NCBI GenBank assembly: GCA_050740235.1
Contig: JBOIDB010000155.1
Span: 1-24,694 of the forward strand
Length of the DNA: 24,694 bases
Direction: 5' to 3'
From: JACDCP01 sp050740235
Lineage (GTDB): Bacteria > Pseudomonadota > Gammaproteobacteria > Steroidobacterales > JACDCP01
Each line of letters begins with the position of its first letter. Position 1 is the stretch's first letter. The translations under genes and the position numbers were made by a program. This document shows, piece after piece, positions 1-7,930 of this stretch. Below the pieces are notes generated by a model, which was not told the origin of the DNA, did not search any database, and saw nothing but the letters and a program-made list of their open reading frames with translations.

Positions 1-1
1 G

Positions 2-331
2 CTGAAGATTGTGGCAGCGGTGCGGAACGCGCGGGCGTTTCTGGCGGTGCAGGACGAATTCGGGAGCTTCGATGCGTACTGCTGGCGGGTCGTCGACGGC
101 CGGCCCCGCGTGAACCGTCGCGGCACTGACGGCAACATCCCGGCGACGTCGCCGGAATCGGATGCCTTCAGCAAGGACCTCAAGCGCCGCGGATTCAGCT
201 TCGTCGGGTCGACCGTGATCTACGCGCACATGCAGGCGACCGGCATGGTCAACGACCATCTCGTGAGCTGCTTCCGCTATCGGGAATGCGCGCGGCTCGC
301 CGGTCGAGCCGATCGCCGGGCCGCATGTTGA
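2..331 (+). CDS. tag: DNA-3-methyladenine glycosylase I, C-terminal part (5' end outside window)
   Basis: This is the 3' end of a Tag-family base-excision repair glycosylase, which removes 3-methyladenine from alkylated DNA. The frame is open from the window edge, so the gene starts upstream and about 109 codons are visible. Recognisable family segments are AAVRNARAFLAVQDEFGSF and, near the end, FVGSTVIYAHMQATGMVNDH followed by LVSC. The His and Cys of NDHLVSC match the spacing of two zinc ligands of E. coli Tag (NDHVVGC). The TGA stop at 329-331 overlaps the ATG of the next gene, which suggests translational coupling. The GTG at 11 is an internal codon and not the start. Identification is confident; the catalytic N-terminal half cannot be judged here. 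Confidence 0.9.
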   Translation: MKIVAAVRNARAFLAVQDEFGSFDAYCWRVVDGRPRVNRRGTDGNIPATSPESDAFSKDLKRRGFSFVGSTVIYAHMQATGMVNDHLVSCFRYRECARLAGRADRRAAC

Positions 332-945
332 AGCTGTACGGCTTCACGCCCTCCGGCAACAGCTACAAGCCGCGGCTGCTGCTGGCGCATCTGGGCGTGA
401 GCTACGCGTGGGAGGAGGTCGATATCACGCGCAAGGCGACGCGCACGCAGTCGTTTCTCGCCAGGAACCCGAACGGCAAAGTGCCCTTGCTCGAGCTGGA
501 CGGCGGCGAGCTTCTCGCCGAGTCGAACGCCATTCTCTATTACTTCGCGAAAGGGACGCGATTCCTACCGGCCGATCCGCTGGCACAGGCGCGCGTCATG
601 CAGTGGATGTTCTTCGAGCAGTACCAGGTCGAGCCGAACATCGCCACGTCGCGTTACTGGATTCACGTGCTGGGCAACCCGCCCGAGTATCGCGCGCAGC
701 TCGAGGCCAAACGGGAACCCGGTCGGGCGGCGCTTGCGGTCATGGACGGCCATCTGTCCAGGCGCGAGTTTTTCGTCGGCGCCGGCCTGACGATTGCGGA
801 CATCGCTTTGTACGCGTACACGCATGTGGCGCCGGAGGGCGGTTTCGATCTCGAGCCGCATCGGCACGTTCGCGCATGGCTCGAGAGAGTCGCCGCTGTC
901 CCCGGGCACGTCGCAATGACCGATACGGCGCATTTGCATGCCTGA
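325..945 (+). CDS. Glutathione S-transferase family protein
   Basis: A 206-residue soluble GST-fold protein. Residues 1-80 form the thioredoxin-like domain, starting MLKLYGFTPSGNS, with NPNGKVPLLELDGGELLAES carrying the cis-proline and the Glu-Ser pair that binds the glutamyl part of glutathione. The all-helical C-terminal domain contains the usual LTIADIALYAYTHV segment. Length is typical for the family. I chose the ATG at 325 because it starts directly at the beta-1 strand and overlaps the tag stop by 7 bp; the upstream extension to 286 encodes low-complexity Arg-rich sequence from the tag overlap. The 3' end overlaps the following peptidase by 8 bp. Conjugating or thiol-handling activity is expected, but the substrate cannot be inferred. 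Confidence 0.88.
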   Translation: MLKLYGFTPSGNSYKPRLLLAHLGVSYAWEEVDITRKATRTQSFLARNPNGKVPLLELDGGELLAESNAILYYFAKGTRFLPADPLAQARVMQWMFFEQYQVEPNIATSRYWIHVLGNPPEYRAQLEAKREPGRAALAVMDGHLSRREFFVGAGLTIADIALYAYTHVAPEGGFDLEPHRHVRAWLERVAAVPGHVAMTDTAHLHA

Positions 946-2503
946 CGCCCGGAGCATCGTCCTCGCGCTGCTCGCGGTCGCGTTGCCCGTGCCGGATGCC
1001 TGCGCCGTAGAATCGCGCGCCGCGCTGGATGCCGCGCAGGCGCACGTTCGCGAGCACCAGCGGGAAATATTGCGCGAGTTCATCGAGCTTCTCGCCATAC
1101 CTAACGTCGCCTCCGACACGGCGAACATCGGTCGCAACGCGCGACATATCGTCGGAATGCTCGAAGATCGCGGCATCGATGCGCGGCTGCTCGAGGTGGA
1201 GGGCGGCCCGCCCGTCGTCTACGGCGAGCTGCCCGCCGCGGGGGCCGACGTCACGCTGATGGTGTACGTGCATTACGACGGGCAGCCCGTGCAGGCGGAA
1301 AGCTGGGCTTCCGAGCCATGGACGCCCGTGCTGCGCGACGGCCGGCTCGAAGACGGCGCTTCGCTGGTCGAGCTCGACGTTCACGAGGGGCCGCTCGACC
1401 CGGACTGGCGCCTGTATGCGCGTTCGGCCGGCGACGACAAGGCGCCGATCGTAGCCGTCGCCCACGCGCTGGACGCGCTGGAAACGGCGAAGGTTCCACG
1501 CGCAGTAAATCTCAAGTTCTTCTTCGAAGGCGAGGAGGAGGCCGGTTCGCCGCATCTGTCCGCCATGCTGCAGCGTCATGCCGACCTGCTCGCGGCCGAT
1601 CTCTGGCTCTTCTGCGATGGTCCTCGCCACCAGTCCGGCCGCCCGCAGCTCGCATTCGGCGTGCGCGGCGTGAGCGGGCTGGACATCACCCTGTTCGGCC
1701 CGGCGTATGACGTCCACAGCGGGCACTACGGCAACTGGGCGCCGAATCCGGCGGCGATGCTCGCGCATTTGCTGGCGAGCATGCGCGACCCTGAGGGTCA
1801 CGTGCTCATCGAAGGCTTCTACGACGACGTCGTGCCGCCGAGCGCGGCCGAACGCGCGGCGATCGAGGCGGCGCCTCCTGTCGACGCCGTGCTGATGGAG
1901 GAGCTTGCGCTCGGCAGCGCGGAAGGCGGTGGCCAGCGGCTGGAGGAGCGGCTGCTGGAGCCGGCGCTGAACGTGAAAGGCCTCAGCGCGGGCGCGGTCG
2001 GCGCGGCGGCGCGCAATGCCATTCCGGCGAGCGCCACCACATCGCTGGGCTTGCGCCTGGTGCCCGATCTGACGCCGCGGAAGGCCCGCGAGCTCCTCGA
2101 GGCGCACGTGCGCGCGCAGGGTTACCACATCGTCCGACGACCGCCGGACATGAAGACGCGACGCGCCCACGAACGCGTCGCGCAGCTCTCGTGGAGCGAA
2201 AGCGGCTATCCCGCGGTGCGCACCGCCATGGATTCGCCGCAGGCGCTGGCGCTGATCGCCGTGATGCGCGAAGCCGTCGGCGAAGAGCTGGTGCTGATGC
2301 CGACGATGGGCGGCAGCCTGCCGCTTTACCTGATCCGCGAACGCCTCGACGCGCCGGTCGTCATCCTGCCCGTCGCGAATCACGACAACAATCAGCACGC
2401 GGCCGACGAAAACCTGCGGCTCGGGAATCTTTTCGAAGCCGTCGAGATCTACGCGGCCGTGTTCGCCGGATTCGACATGGGTGCGACGCGCGCGCGGCAC
2501 TGA
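938..2503 (+). CDS. Exported M20-family zinc metallopeptidase (dipeptidase/carboxypeptidase type)
   Basis: A 521-residue protein with an apparent signal peptide (about residues 1-23, hydrophobic LALLAVALPVP then ACA), so it probably acts in the periplasm. The M20 di-zinc site is visible: VHYDGQP with H112 and D114, a GDDK segment at 165-168 with the bridging Asp, FEGEEEAGS at about 196-204 with the catalytic Glu and a metal Glu, CDG with D227, and NNQHAADEN with H487. The central region (about 235-420) is the dimerisation domain. Length is in the range of M20 dipeptidases of the carnosinase/Dug1 group, which cleave dipeptides or remove C-terminal residues. The ATG at 938 overlaps the GST stop, suggesting coupled translation. 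The exact substrate is unknown. Confidence 0.9.
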   Translation: MPDARSIVLALLAVALPVPDACAVESRAALDAAQAHVREHQREILREFIELLAIPNVASDTANIGRNARHIVGMLEDRGIDARLLEVEGGPPVVYGELPAAGADVTLMVYVHYDGQPVQAESWASEPWTPVLRDGRLEDGASLVELDVHEGPLDPDWRLYARSAGDDKAPIVAVAHALDALETAKVPRAVNLKFFFEGEEEAGSPHLSAMLQRHADLLAADLWLFCDGPRHQSGRPQLAFGVRGVSGLDITLFGPAYDVHSGHYGNWAPNPAAMLAHLLASMRDPEGHVLIEGFYDDVVPPSAAERAAIEAAPPVDAVLMEELALGSAEGGGQRLEERLLEPALNVKGLSAGAVGAAARNAIPASATTSLGLRLVPDLTPRKARELLEAHVRAQGYHIVRRPPDMKTRRAHERVAQLSWSESGYPAVRTAMDSPQALALIAVMREAVGEELVLMPTMGGSLPLYLIRERLDAPVVILPVANHDNNQHAADENLRLGNLFEAVEIYAAVFAGFDMGATRARH

Positions 2504-2530
2504 AATCGCCGTTGCGGGCATTTCGATTCA

Positions 2531-2538
2531 AAGGGAGG
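2531..2538 (+). promoter_or_regulatory. Strong ribosome-binding site for the MAPEG gene
   Basis: AAGGGAGG lies 5 nt before the ATG at 2544. It decides the start of the downstream membrane protein, whose frame stays open 63 nt further upstream. Most other genes in the window have weak Shine-Dalgarno sequences. Confidence 0.75.
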
Positions 2539-2543
2539 CCGTC

Positions 2544-2930
2544 ATGAGTGCGCCGATAACTGGCATATACGCCGCTCTGTGCGGCATCCTGATGATCGCG
2601 CTCGCCACGCGCGTGTCGCTGGCGCGCCGTCGCTACGGTATCGGCCTCGGCTCCGACGGACAAGAGCTGCTCGCGCGCGCCGTTCGCGTGCACGCGAATT
2701 TCGTGGAGTACGTGCCGCTCGCGCTGATCCTCATGCTGCTCGTCGAAACGGGCGGCATGACGGGCTGGCTCATGCACGTCTTCGGCATCACGTTGATCGT
2801 CTCGCGCCTGCTGCATGCCTGGGGGCTCACGCGTTCGAGCGGTATTTCGTTCGGCCGCGCGTACGGCTCGCTGGGCACCTGGACGCTGATCCTCGTGCTG
2901 GCCGGATTCGTCCTCCTGGGACAGGCTTGA
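2544..2930 (+). CDS. MAPEG family membrane protein
   Basis: A 128-residue integral membrane protein with four hydrophobic segments, at roughly residues 5-22, 50-68, 75-92 and 106-125. This is the size and topology of MAPEG proteins (membrane-associated eicosanoid and glutathione metabolism). The segment RAVRVHANFVEYVPLALIL is characteristic: the Arg/His/Asn/Glu cluster in helix 2 contributes to the glutathione site in characterised members. The start is fixed by a near-consensus Shine-Dalgarno sequence. It lies 40 bp after the M20 peptidase on the same strand, and with the GST upstream it may hint at a glutathione-related theme. Bacterial MAPEG proteins mostly lack assigned substrates, so the reaction is unknown. 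Confidence 0.87.
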   Translation: MSAPITGIYAALCGILMIALATRVSLARRRYGIGLGSDGQELLARAVRVHANFVEYVPLALILMLLVETGGMTGWLMHVFGITLIVSRLLHAWGLTRSSGISFGRAYGSLGTWTLILVLAGFVLLGQA

Positions 2931-2958
2931 GTCATGCCGGCGGCCGTGCCCGTCACAT

Positions 2959-3378
2959 TCATCCCGGGGCGAAGATGCGTGCCGGGTCGCGGAACGATTT
3001 GAACTCGAGCGCATTGCCTGACGGATCGGTGACGAACATCGTGGCTTGCTCGCCGGGCCGGCCGCGAAAGCGGATGCGTGGCGCGATGAGGAAGGGCGCG
3101 CCCCGCCGCCGGAGCCGCTCCGCGAGCGCCTCCCAGACATCCCACGCCAGGATGACGCCGAAATGGCGCACGGGAACCTGATCTCCATCCACCGGATTTA
3201 CAGCGGCCGGATCCGGCAGGTCCGTCAGATGCGCCGTGATCTGATGGCCGAAGAAATCGAAGTCCAGCCATCGCCCGGATTCCCGCCCGACGCGGCAGCC
3301 GAGCGTCTCACAGTAGAACGTTCGCGCGGCTTCGAGATCCGTGACCGGAAAGGCCAGGTGAAAAAGCGGGGCGGTCAA
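2959..3378 (-). CDS. VOC superfamily (glyoxalase/dioxygenase-fold) protein
   Basis: A 139-residue single-chain vicinal oxygen chelate protein with two beta-alpha-beta-beta-beta modules. The first starts LFHLAFPVTDLEAARTFYCE and the second RHFGVILAWDVWEALAERL. The expected metal-binding triad is present as H7, H72 and E125 (in GNALEFKSF), so it is probably a divalent-metal enzyme and not merely a binding protein. Its start overlaps the hemF stop by 4 bp (ATGA), so it is the last gene of that operon and is translationally coupled to haem synthesis. It resembles the uncharacterised group often annotated as glyoxalase/bleomycin-resistance/extradiol dioxygenase. The sequence does not separate these roles. 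Confidence 0.85.
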   Translation of the reverse strand: MTAPLFHLAFPVTDLEAARTFYCETLGCRVGRESGRWLDFDFFGHQITAHLTDLPDPAAVNPVDGDQVPVRHFGVILAWDVWEALAERLRRRGAPFLIAPRIRFRGRPGEQATMFVTDPSGNALEFKSFRDPARIFAPG

Positions 3379-4319
3379 GTATCCTCCGCGAGCCAGTCAC
3401 GCGGCGTGAGGAACTCCCGCGCGAGACGCTCCTCGGGCGAGCCGGCGTCCGGTCGCCAGTCGTATTGCCAGCGCGCGAGCGGCGGCAGCGACATGAGAAT
3501 GGAAGCCGCGCGCCCGCCGGACTGGAGGCCGAACAGCGTGCCACGGTCGTACACCAGGTTGAACTCGACGTAGCGGCCCCGGCGCAGAAGCTGAAAGCTG
3601 CGCTCGCGGTCCGACCACGCCATGTCCCGGCGGCGCTCGAAGATCGGACGGTAGGCGGGCAGGAAATGCGCGCCGACGCTGCGTGCGAACGCGAAACAGG
3701 TTTCGAAGTCCCAGCGGTTGAGATCGTCGAAGAACAGGCCGCCGACGCCGCGCGTCTCGTTGCGATGACGAATGCGGAAATAAGCGTCGCACCAGGCCTT
3801 GAGCTCGGCGTACAGATCCTTGCCGAACGGCGCACAGGCTGCGCGGGCCGTGCGGTGCCAGTGCACGACGTCTTCCTCGAAGCCGTAGCAGGGCGTCAGG
3901 TCGAAGCCGCCGCCGAACCACCAGACCGGCGTGGCGCCGGCCCGCCGCGCAGTGAAGAAACGCAGATTGGCGTGCGCGATCGGCACGTACGGGTTGCGCG
4001 GATGCAGGACGACCGACACGCCGGTCGCCTCGTACGCGCAACCGGCCAGTTCCGGGCGCCGGGCGCTCGCCGCCGGCGGCAGAGCGTCGCCGTGAATGCG
4101 CGAGAATGCGATCCCGGCCTGCTCGAAGGACGCGCCGTCCGCCAGCACGCGAGTCTCGCCGCCGCCGCCTTCCTGCCGCTCCCAGCGGTCGCGCCGGAAG
4201 GGTGCGCCGCCGTCCAGTCGCTCGATCTCGTCCGTGACCTCTTCGTGCAGGGATTGCAGCCAGCCGGCGACCGCCTGCGTGTCGGGCGGGGCCTGGTTGT
4301 CGGGTTTCACGGTCGTCAT
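3375..4319 (-). CDS. hemF: Oxygen-dependent coproporphyrinogen III oxidase
   Basis: A 314-residue cytoplasmic enzyme that oxidatively decarboxylates coproporphyrinogen III to protoporphyrinogen IX using O2, in haem biosynthesis. HemF family blocks are present along the whole length: VSVVLHPRNPYVPIAHANLR, WWFGGGFDLTPCYGFEEDV, GVGGLFFDD, and RRGRYVEFNLVYDRGTLFGL followed by SGGRAASILMSLPP. Conserved His residues lie in the HPRNPYVPIAHAN and VHWH segments. Length is normal. It starts 2 bp after the tsaC stop and overlaps the VOC gene by 4 bp. hemF close to tsaC and dprA matches what I recall from Pseudomonas. Use of the aerobic enzyme implies life with oxygen at least part of the time. Confidence 0.96.
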   Translation of the reverse strand: MTTVKPDNQAPPDTQAVAGWLQSLHEEVTDEIERLDGGAPFRRDRWERQEGGGGETRVLADGASFEQAGIAFSRIHGDALPPAASARRPELAGCAYEATGVSVVLHPRNPYVPIAHANLRFFTARRAGATPVWWFGGGFDLTPCYGFEEDVVHWHRTARAACAPFGKDLYAELKAWCDAYFRIRHRNETRGVGGLFFDDLNRWDFETCFAFARSVGAHFLPAYRPIFERRRDMAWSDRERSFQLLRRGRYVEFNLVYDRGTLFGLQSGGRAASILMSLPPLARWQYDWRPDAGSPEERLAREFLTPRDWLAEDT

Positions 4320-4321
4320 GG

Positions 4322-4876
4322 TTACGGGCGCAGTATGTCATTCGTCAGGACATCGCGGATTTCGCTGGGGCGCGCGGCGCCGCCGACCTCACCGGGGACG
4401 ATGGCATCGATTCGCTTGCCGAAGCGCCGGCGAACGCCGAGCGCCGTGCGCGCCGGCGGGCGGCCGGAACGATTCGCGCTGGTCGAGACGATCGCGGCGC
4501 CGAACGCTTCGCAAAGGCTCGCGGCAACCGGATGTGCCGTCACGCGCACGGCGATCGTGCCGCCGCCGCCGGTGATCCACGCCGGGGCGGTGTCGCTCGC
4601 GGGCACCACCCAGGTGACCGGTCCCGGCCAGCCGGAACGCAGTCTGCGCTCGATGCGCGCGGTCAGCGGCGCCAGATACGGGTCGAGCTGCGATCGATCG
4701 GCGGCTATGAGGATGAAGCCCTCGCGCAGATCGCGTTGCTTCAGCGCTGCCAGCCGCATGACGGCGACGGCGGAGTCGGGCCGGCAGCCGAGCCCGTACA
4801 CGGCCTCGGTCGGATAAGCGATCAGGCCGCCGTCGCTGAGCACGCGGAGCGCCTTGCGGATTGCGAAGTCCGCCAT
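4322..4876 (-). CDS. tsaC: L-threonylcarbamoyladenylate synthase (YrdC/Sua5 family)
   Basis: A 184-residue cytoplasmic enzyme that makes threonylcarbamoyl-AMP from threonine, bicarbonate and ATP, the first step of t6A37 modification in ANN-decoding tRNAs. Typical YrdC motifs are the N-terminal GGLIAYPTEAVYGLGC, the KQRDLREGFILIAAD segment (KxR substrate-binding strand), WPGPVTWVVPA, TIAVRVTAHPVA and IVSTSANRSGRPP. It is the short form with only the YrdC domain, as in E. coli TsaC, without the C-terminal Sua5 domain. It begins 13 bp after topA and ends 2 bp before hemF, so it is an internal operon gene. E. coli has yrdD, a small topA-like zinc-ribbon gene, beside tsaC; here full topA occupies that place. 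Confidence 0.95.
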   Translation of the reverse strand: MADFAIRKALRVLSDGGLIAYPTEAVYGLGCRPDSAVAVMRLAALKQRDLREGFILIAADRSQLDPYLAPLTARIERRLRSGWPGPVTWVVPASDTAPAWITGGGGTIAVRVTAHPVAASLCEAFGAAIVSTSANRSGRPPARTALGVRRRFGKRIDAIVPGEVGGAARPSEIRDVLTNDILRP

Positions 4877-4889
4877 CGGTGGAAAGGTC

Positions 4890-7352
4890 CTAGGGTACCG
4901 GCGTCTTCCGGCCGCCGGTTCGCCTGCCGGCCTGCTTCTTGCGTCCGGCCTGCTTCTTGCGCGCCGCGGGCTTCTTGCTCGCGGCCGACTTCTTGCGCGG
5001 GGTCCCCTGCTCCACGTCCGTCCCGGCCGCCGCTTTCTTCGCCGCTGCGCGCCGCTTGCCCCGCGCGGGCGCCTGCTCGAGCAGCGCGCGGCATTCCTCG
5101 AGCGAGAGGCTCCGCGGGTCGCGGTCTTTCGGAATGCGCGCGTTCTTCGTCTTGTCGGTGATGTAAGGCCCGTAACGGCCGTTCAGGATTCGGATGCCTG
5201 CCTCCGGGAAATCGCGAATGAGGCGTTTCGCGTCCGCTTCCTGCTTCGCGCGGATGAGCACGATTGCGCGCTCGAGATCGATGGTGTAAGGATCGTCGTC
5301 GCGGATGGAGACGAAGTTGTCGCCGTATTTGACGTACGGACCGAAGCGGCCGATGCTCGCCGAGACCAGCTCGCCTTCCGGCGTCGTCCCGAGCTCGCGC
5401 GGCAGCTTGAAAAGCTCGAGCGCCTCGTCGAGCTGGACGGCATCCATTTTCTGGCCGGGCCGCAATCCGGCGAACTTCGGTTTCTCCTCGTCGTCTTTCG
5501 TGCCGATCTGCACGAACGGGCCGTAGCGGCCCATGCGGACGCTGACGGGCCTGCCGCTTGCCGGGTCGATGCCGAGCTCGCGCGCCTGCGCGACCTCCTC
5601 GCGACTGACGGACGTCTCTTTCTCCCGGACACGCTCGATGAACGGCTCCCAGAAGCCCTTCATGAGCGGCTTCCACTCCTTCTCGCCTCGCGAGATGGCG
5701 TCGAGCGCGTCTTCCATGCGCGCCGTGAAATCGTAATCGACGTAACGCTTGAAGTGCTGCGTCAGGAACTTGTTCACGATGCGCGCCACGTCGGTCGGCA
5801 GGAAGCGCCGGTTCTCCATTTCGACGTATTCGCGGTTCTGCAGCGTCGAAATGATGCTCGCATACGTGGACGGGCGGCCGATGCCGAACTCCTCGAGCGC
5901 CTTGACGAGGCTCGCTTCGCTGTAGCGCGGCGGCGGCTCGGTGAAATGCTGCTCGGGCCGCAGAGCCACGAGGCCGAGTCGCTCGCCCTCGCCGACCGCC
6001 GGCAGGATGCGCTCGGCATCCTCCTCCGGCTCGCGATCGTCGCGACCTTCCTGGTAGACCGCGATGAAGCCGGGGGTCTTGAGCGTCGAGCCGGTAGCGC
6101 GGAAACGGTGGCGCTTCTCGCCGTCCGGCCCGGCGAGCAGGTCGAGCGTGACCGTGTCGAATACAGCCGGCATCATCTGGCAGGCGACCGTGCGCTGCCA
6201 TATGAGCGTGTAAAGCTTCAACTGATCGGCGTCCAGCCGGTGCGCCAGGTCCTCGGGCGCGCGCGCCGCGGAGGTCGGGCGGATCGCCTCGTGCGCTTCC
6301 TGGGCGTTCTTCGACTTCGTTTTGTAGTGGCGCGGCTTATCCGGCAGGCTTTCCGCGCCGAAGCGCGCCTTGATGGTGGCGCGAATGTCGGCGATGGCCT
6401 CGTTGGCCAGCGAGACGGAATCGGTGCGCATGTAGCTGATAAGGCCGACCGAGCCGTCGCCCACGTCGATACCCTCGTAGAGCTTTTGCGCCGTGCGCAT
6501 GGTGCGCTGCGCGCTGAAGCGCAGCTTTCGCGAGGCTTCCTGCTGCAGGGTCGATGTCGTGAACGGCGGCGCCGGATGGCGGCGGCGCTCCTTCTTCTCG
6601 ATGCTGGATACGGTCAGCGCGCCCTGCGCCGCCTCGAAGAGCGTTCGTTCGGCGGCACGTGTCGTCGCCTCTTCCGTGAACGTGAACTGTTCGACCTTCT
6701 CGCCGTTGAACTCCGCCAGGCGAGCGGCGAAAACCTTGCCGTCCTTGTCCGCGTCCGCCTCGATGGTCCAGTATTCGCGGCGCTCGAAGGCCTCGATCTC
6801 CTCCTCACGCTCGACGATGAGGCGTAGCGCCGGCGTCTGCACGCGACCCGCGGAGAGGCCGCGGCGCACTTTCTTCCACAGCAGCGGCGAGAGGTTGAAG
6901 CCGACGAGATAGTCGAGCGCGCGCCGCGCCTGCTGGGCATCCACCAGCTCGTTGGACAGCGTTCGCGGATGCTCCACCGCATGCGTCACGGCGCTTTTCG
7001 TGATCTCGTCGAAGGCCACGCGATAGACGGGCAGGTCGTCCAGCAATCCGCGTTCGGTCAGCAGCTCGCAGAGATGCCAGGCGATCGCCTCGCCTTCGCG
7101 GTCCGGGTCGGTCGCGAGGTAGAGCGCGTCGGCGTTCTTGACGGCGCGGGCGATGGCGTTGACGTGCTTCTCGTTGCGCTCGATGACCTGCCAGGTCATG
7201 GCGAAGTCGTTGTCGGGGTCGACGGCGCCTTCCTTGGGGATGAGGTCGCGCACGTGGCCATAGCAGGCCATGACCGTGAAGCCCGGCCCCAGGTATTTCT
7301 CGAGCGTCCGGGCCTTGGCCGGCGACTCGACGATCAGCAGGTTCTTGCTCAT
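4890..7352 (-). CDS. topA: DNA topoisomerase I (type IA), zinc-finger-less form with basic tail
   Basis: An 820-residue enzyme that relaxes negative supercoils by passing DNA through a transient single-strand break. The N-terminal TOPRIM domain starts SKNLLIVESPAKA (E9) and has TDPDREGE with D82, D84 and E86. The catalytic tyrosine is Y307 in GLISYMRTDSVSL. The core ends at about residue 590. It is followed by three C-terminal repeats built on GRYGPFVQIG, GRFGPYVKYG and GRYGPYITDK, and then a roughly 55-residue Lys/Ala/Arg-rich tail. The Cys4 zinc fingers of E. coli TopA are absent; the repeat-plus-basic-tail layout is the other common bacterial form. A terminator separates it from smg upstream, so topA probably has its own promoter, though none is clear in the 40 bp left. 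Confidence 0.96.
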   Translation of the reverse strand: MSKNLLIVESPAKARTLEKYLGPGFTVMACYGHVRDLIPKEGAVDPDNDFAMTWQVIERNEKHVNAIARAVKNADALYLATDPDREGEAIAWHLCELLTERGLLDDLPVYRVAFDEITKSAVTHAVEHPRTLSNELVDAQQARRALDYLVGFNLSPLLWKKVRRGLSAGRVQTPALRLIVEREEEIEAFERREYWTIEADADKDGKVFAARLAEFNGEKVEQFTFTEEATTRAAERTLFEAAQGALTVSSIEKKERRRHPAPPFTTSTLQQEASRKLRFSAQRTMRTAQKLYEGIDVGDGSVGLISYMRTDSVSLANEAIADIRATIKARFGAESLPDKPRHYKTKSKNAQEAHEAIRPTSAARAPEDLAHRLDADQLKLYTLIWQRTVACQMMPAVFDTVTLDLLAGPDGEKRHRFRATGSTLKTPGFIAVYQEGRDDREPEEDAERILPAVGEGERLGLVALRPEQHFTEPPPRYSEASLVKALEEFGIGRPSTYASIISTLQNREYVEMENRRFLPTDVARIVNKFLTQHFKRYVDYDFTARMEDALDAISRGEKEWKPLMKGFWEPFIERVREKETSVSREEVAQARELGIDPASGRPVSVRMGRYGPFVQIGTKDDEEKPKFAGLRPGQKMDAVQLDEALELFKLPRELGTTPEGELVSASIGRFGPYVKYGDNFVSIRDDDPYTIDLERAIVLIRAKQEADAKRLIRDFPEAGIRILNGRYGPYITDKTKNARIPKDRDPRSLSLEECRALLEQAPARGKRRAAAKKAAAGTDVEQGTPRKKSAASKKPAARKKQAGRKKQAGRRTGGRKTPVP
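4927..4961 (-). repeat. Tandem 18-bp repeat inside the topA 3' end
   Basis: A 17-bp unit (plus strand CCGGCCTGCTTCTTGCG) occurs at 4927-4943 and again at 4945-4961 with a period of 18 bp. In the topA frame it encodes two copies of RKKQAG in the basic tail. More diverged GCTTCTTGC-like units continue to about 4998. Because the period is a multiple of three, copy-number change would lengthen or shorten the DNA-binding tail without shifting the frame. Confidence 0.8.
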
Positions 7353-7393
7353 TCAGCCTGTCAGGATCGAGCCCTGAACTGAAAACGATACAC

Positions 7394-7420
7394 AAAAATA
7401 AACCGCGGACGGGCCGCGGT
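7394..7420 (-). terminator. Rho-independent terminator between smg and topA
   Basis: Read on the minus strand, ACCGCGG, a 5-nt CCCGT loop and CCGCGGT form a stem of about 7 bp. It is followed directly by TTTATTTTT, the expected U-rich tract. It lies 30 bp beyond the smg stop codon, so it should end or attenuate dprA-smg transcripts before topA. Confidence 0.8.
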
Positions 7421-7449
7421 CGACGGGGGAAACTCGACGGACGGCGAGT

Positions 7450-7929
7450 TTAGTGAACGGGACCGCTGCGATCCTCGAACACGAGATCCTCCATGCGCGC
7501 ATAGGCCGCCTCCTGGCCGGGCTGGCTGAACAGCACCATCAGCACCACCCATTTGATCTGCTCGACATCGATATCCGGCGCGCCGAGCGCCATGAGCCGG
7601 TCGATCACGAGCTCGCGCTGCGCGGGGCTCAGGATGGCGATCTGCTCGAGATACGTGACGTATCCGCGGCAGGCGGCATCGAGCCGGGACTGCTCGGCAT
7701 CGCTGTAGATGCGCATTGCGCAGGCGGTCGGCGCGGGTCGCGCCGCCTGCCCGCCCTGCAGGCTCGATAACCCGTCGAGCCATTCGAGCGCGTGGTCGAT
7801 CTCGCGGTCCCTGAAGCCGGCCCTCTCGAGCTCGTCGCGCAGCTCGTTGCGATCCGGCTCCGGCTCGTCGTCGGTATCGATGTACGTCTCGAACAGATAC
7901 ATGAGCACGTCGAGCACGTTTTCCTTCAT
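7450..7929 (-). CDS. smg: Smg family protein (DUF494)
   Basis: A 159-residue acidic protein of the Smg/DUF494 family. It is recognised from the start MKENVLDVLMYLFETYIDTD, the middle section with RIYSDAEQSRLDAACRGYVT, and the C-terminal IDVEQIKWVVLMVLFSQPGQ followed by EAAYARMEDLVFE. Length is typical. No enzymatic motif or signal peptide is visible, and the family's molecular function is not established as far as I know. It begins one base after the dprA stop (TGA-A-ATG), so it is cotranscribed and probably coupled, as in the dprA-smg pair of many gammaproteobacteria. A strong terminator follows it. Confidence 0.93.
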   Translation of the reverse strand: MKENVLDVLMYLFETYIDTDDEPEPDRNELRDELERAGFRDREIDHALEWLDGLSSLQGGQAARPAPTACAMRIYSDAEQSRLDAACRGYVTYLEQIAILSPAQRELVIDRLMALGAPDIDVEQIKWVVLMVLFSQPGQEAAYARMEDLVFEDRSGPVH

Positions 7930-7930
7930 T

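Noticed and set aside
740..2521. 593-codon minus-strand open frame opposite the M20 peptidase
   Set aside because: Antisense shadow; the sense frame has all M20 metal motifs, while this one is Arg/His-rich and without a domain.
4854..6827. 657-codon plus-strand open frame opposite topA
   Set aside because: It lies wholly antisense to topA, whose domains are clear. Long antisense frames are expected in GC-rich genes, and the translation is Arg/Ala/Leu-rich with no recognisable domain.
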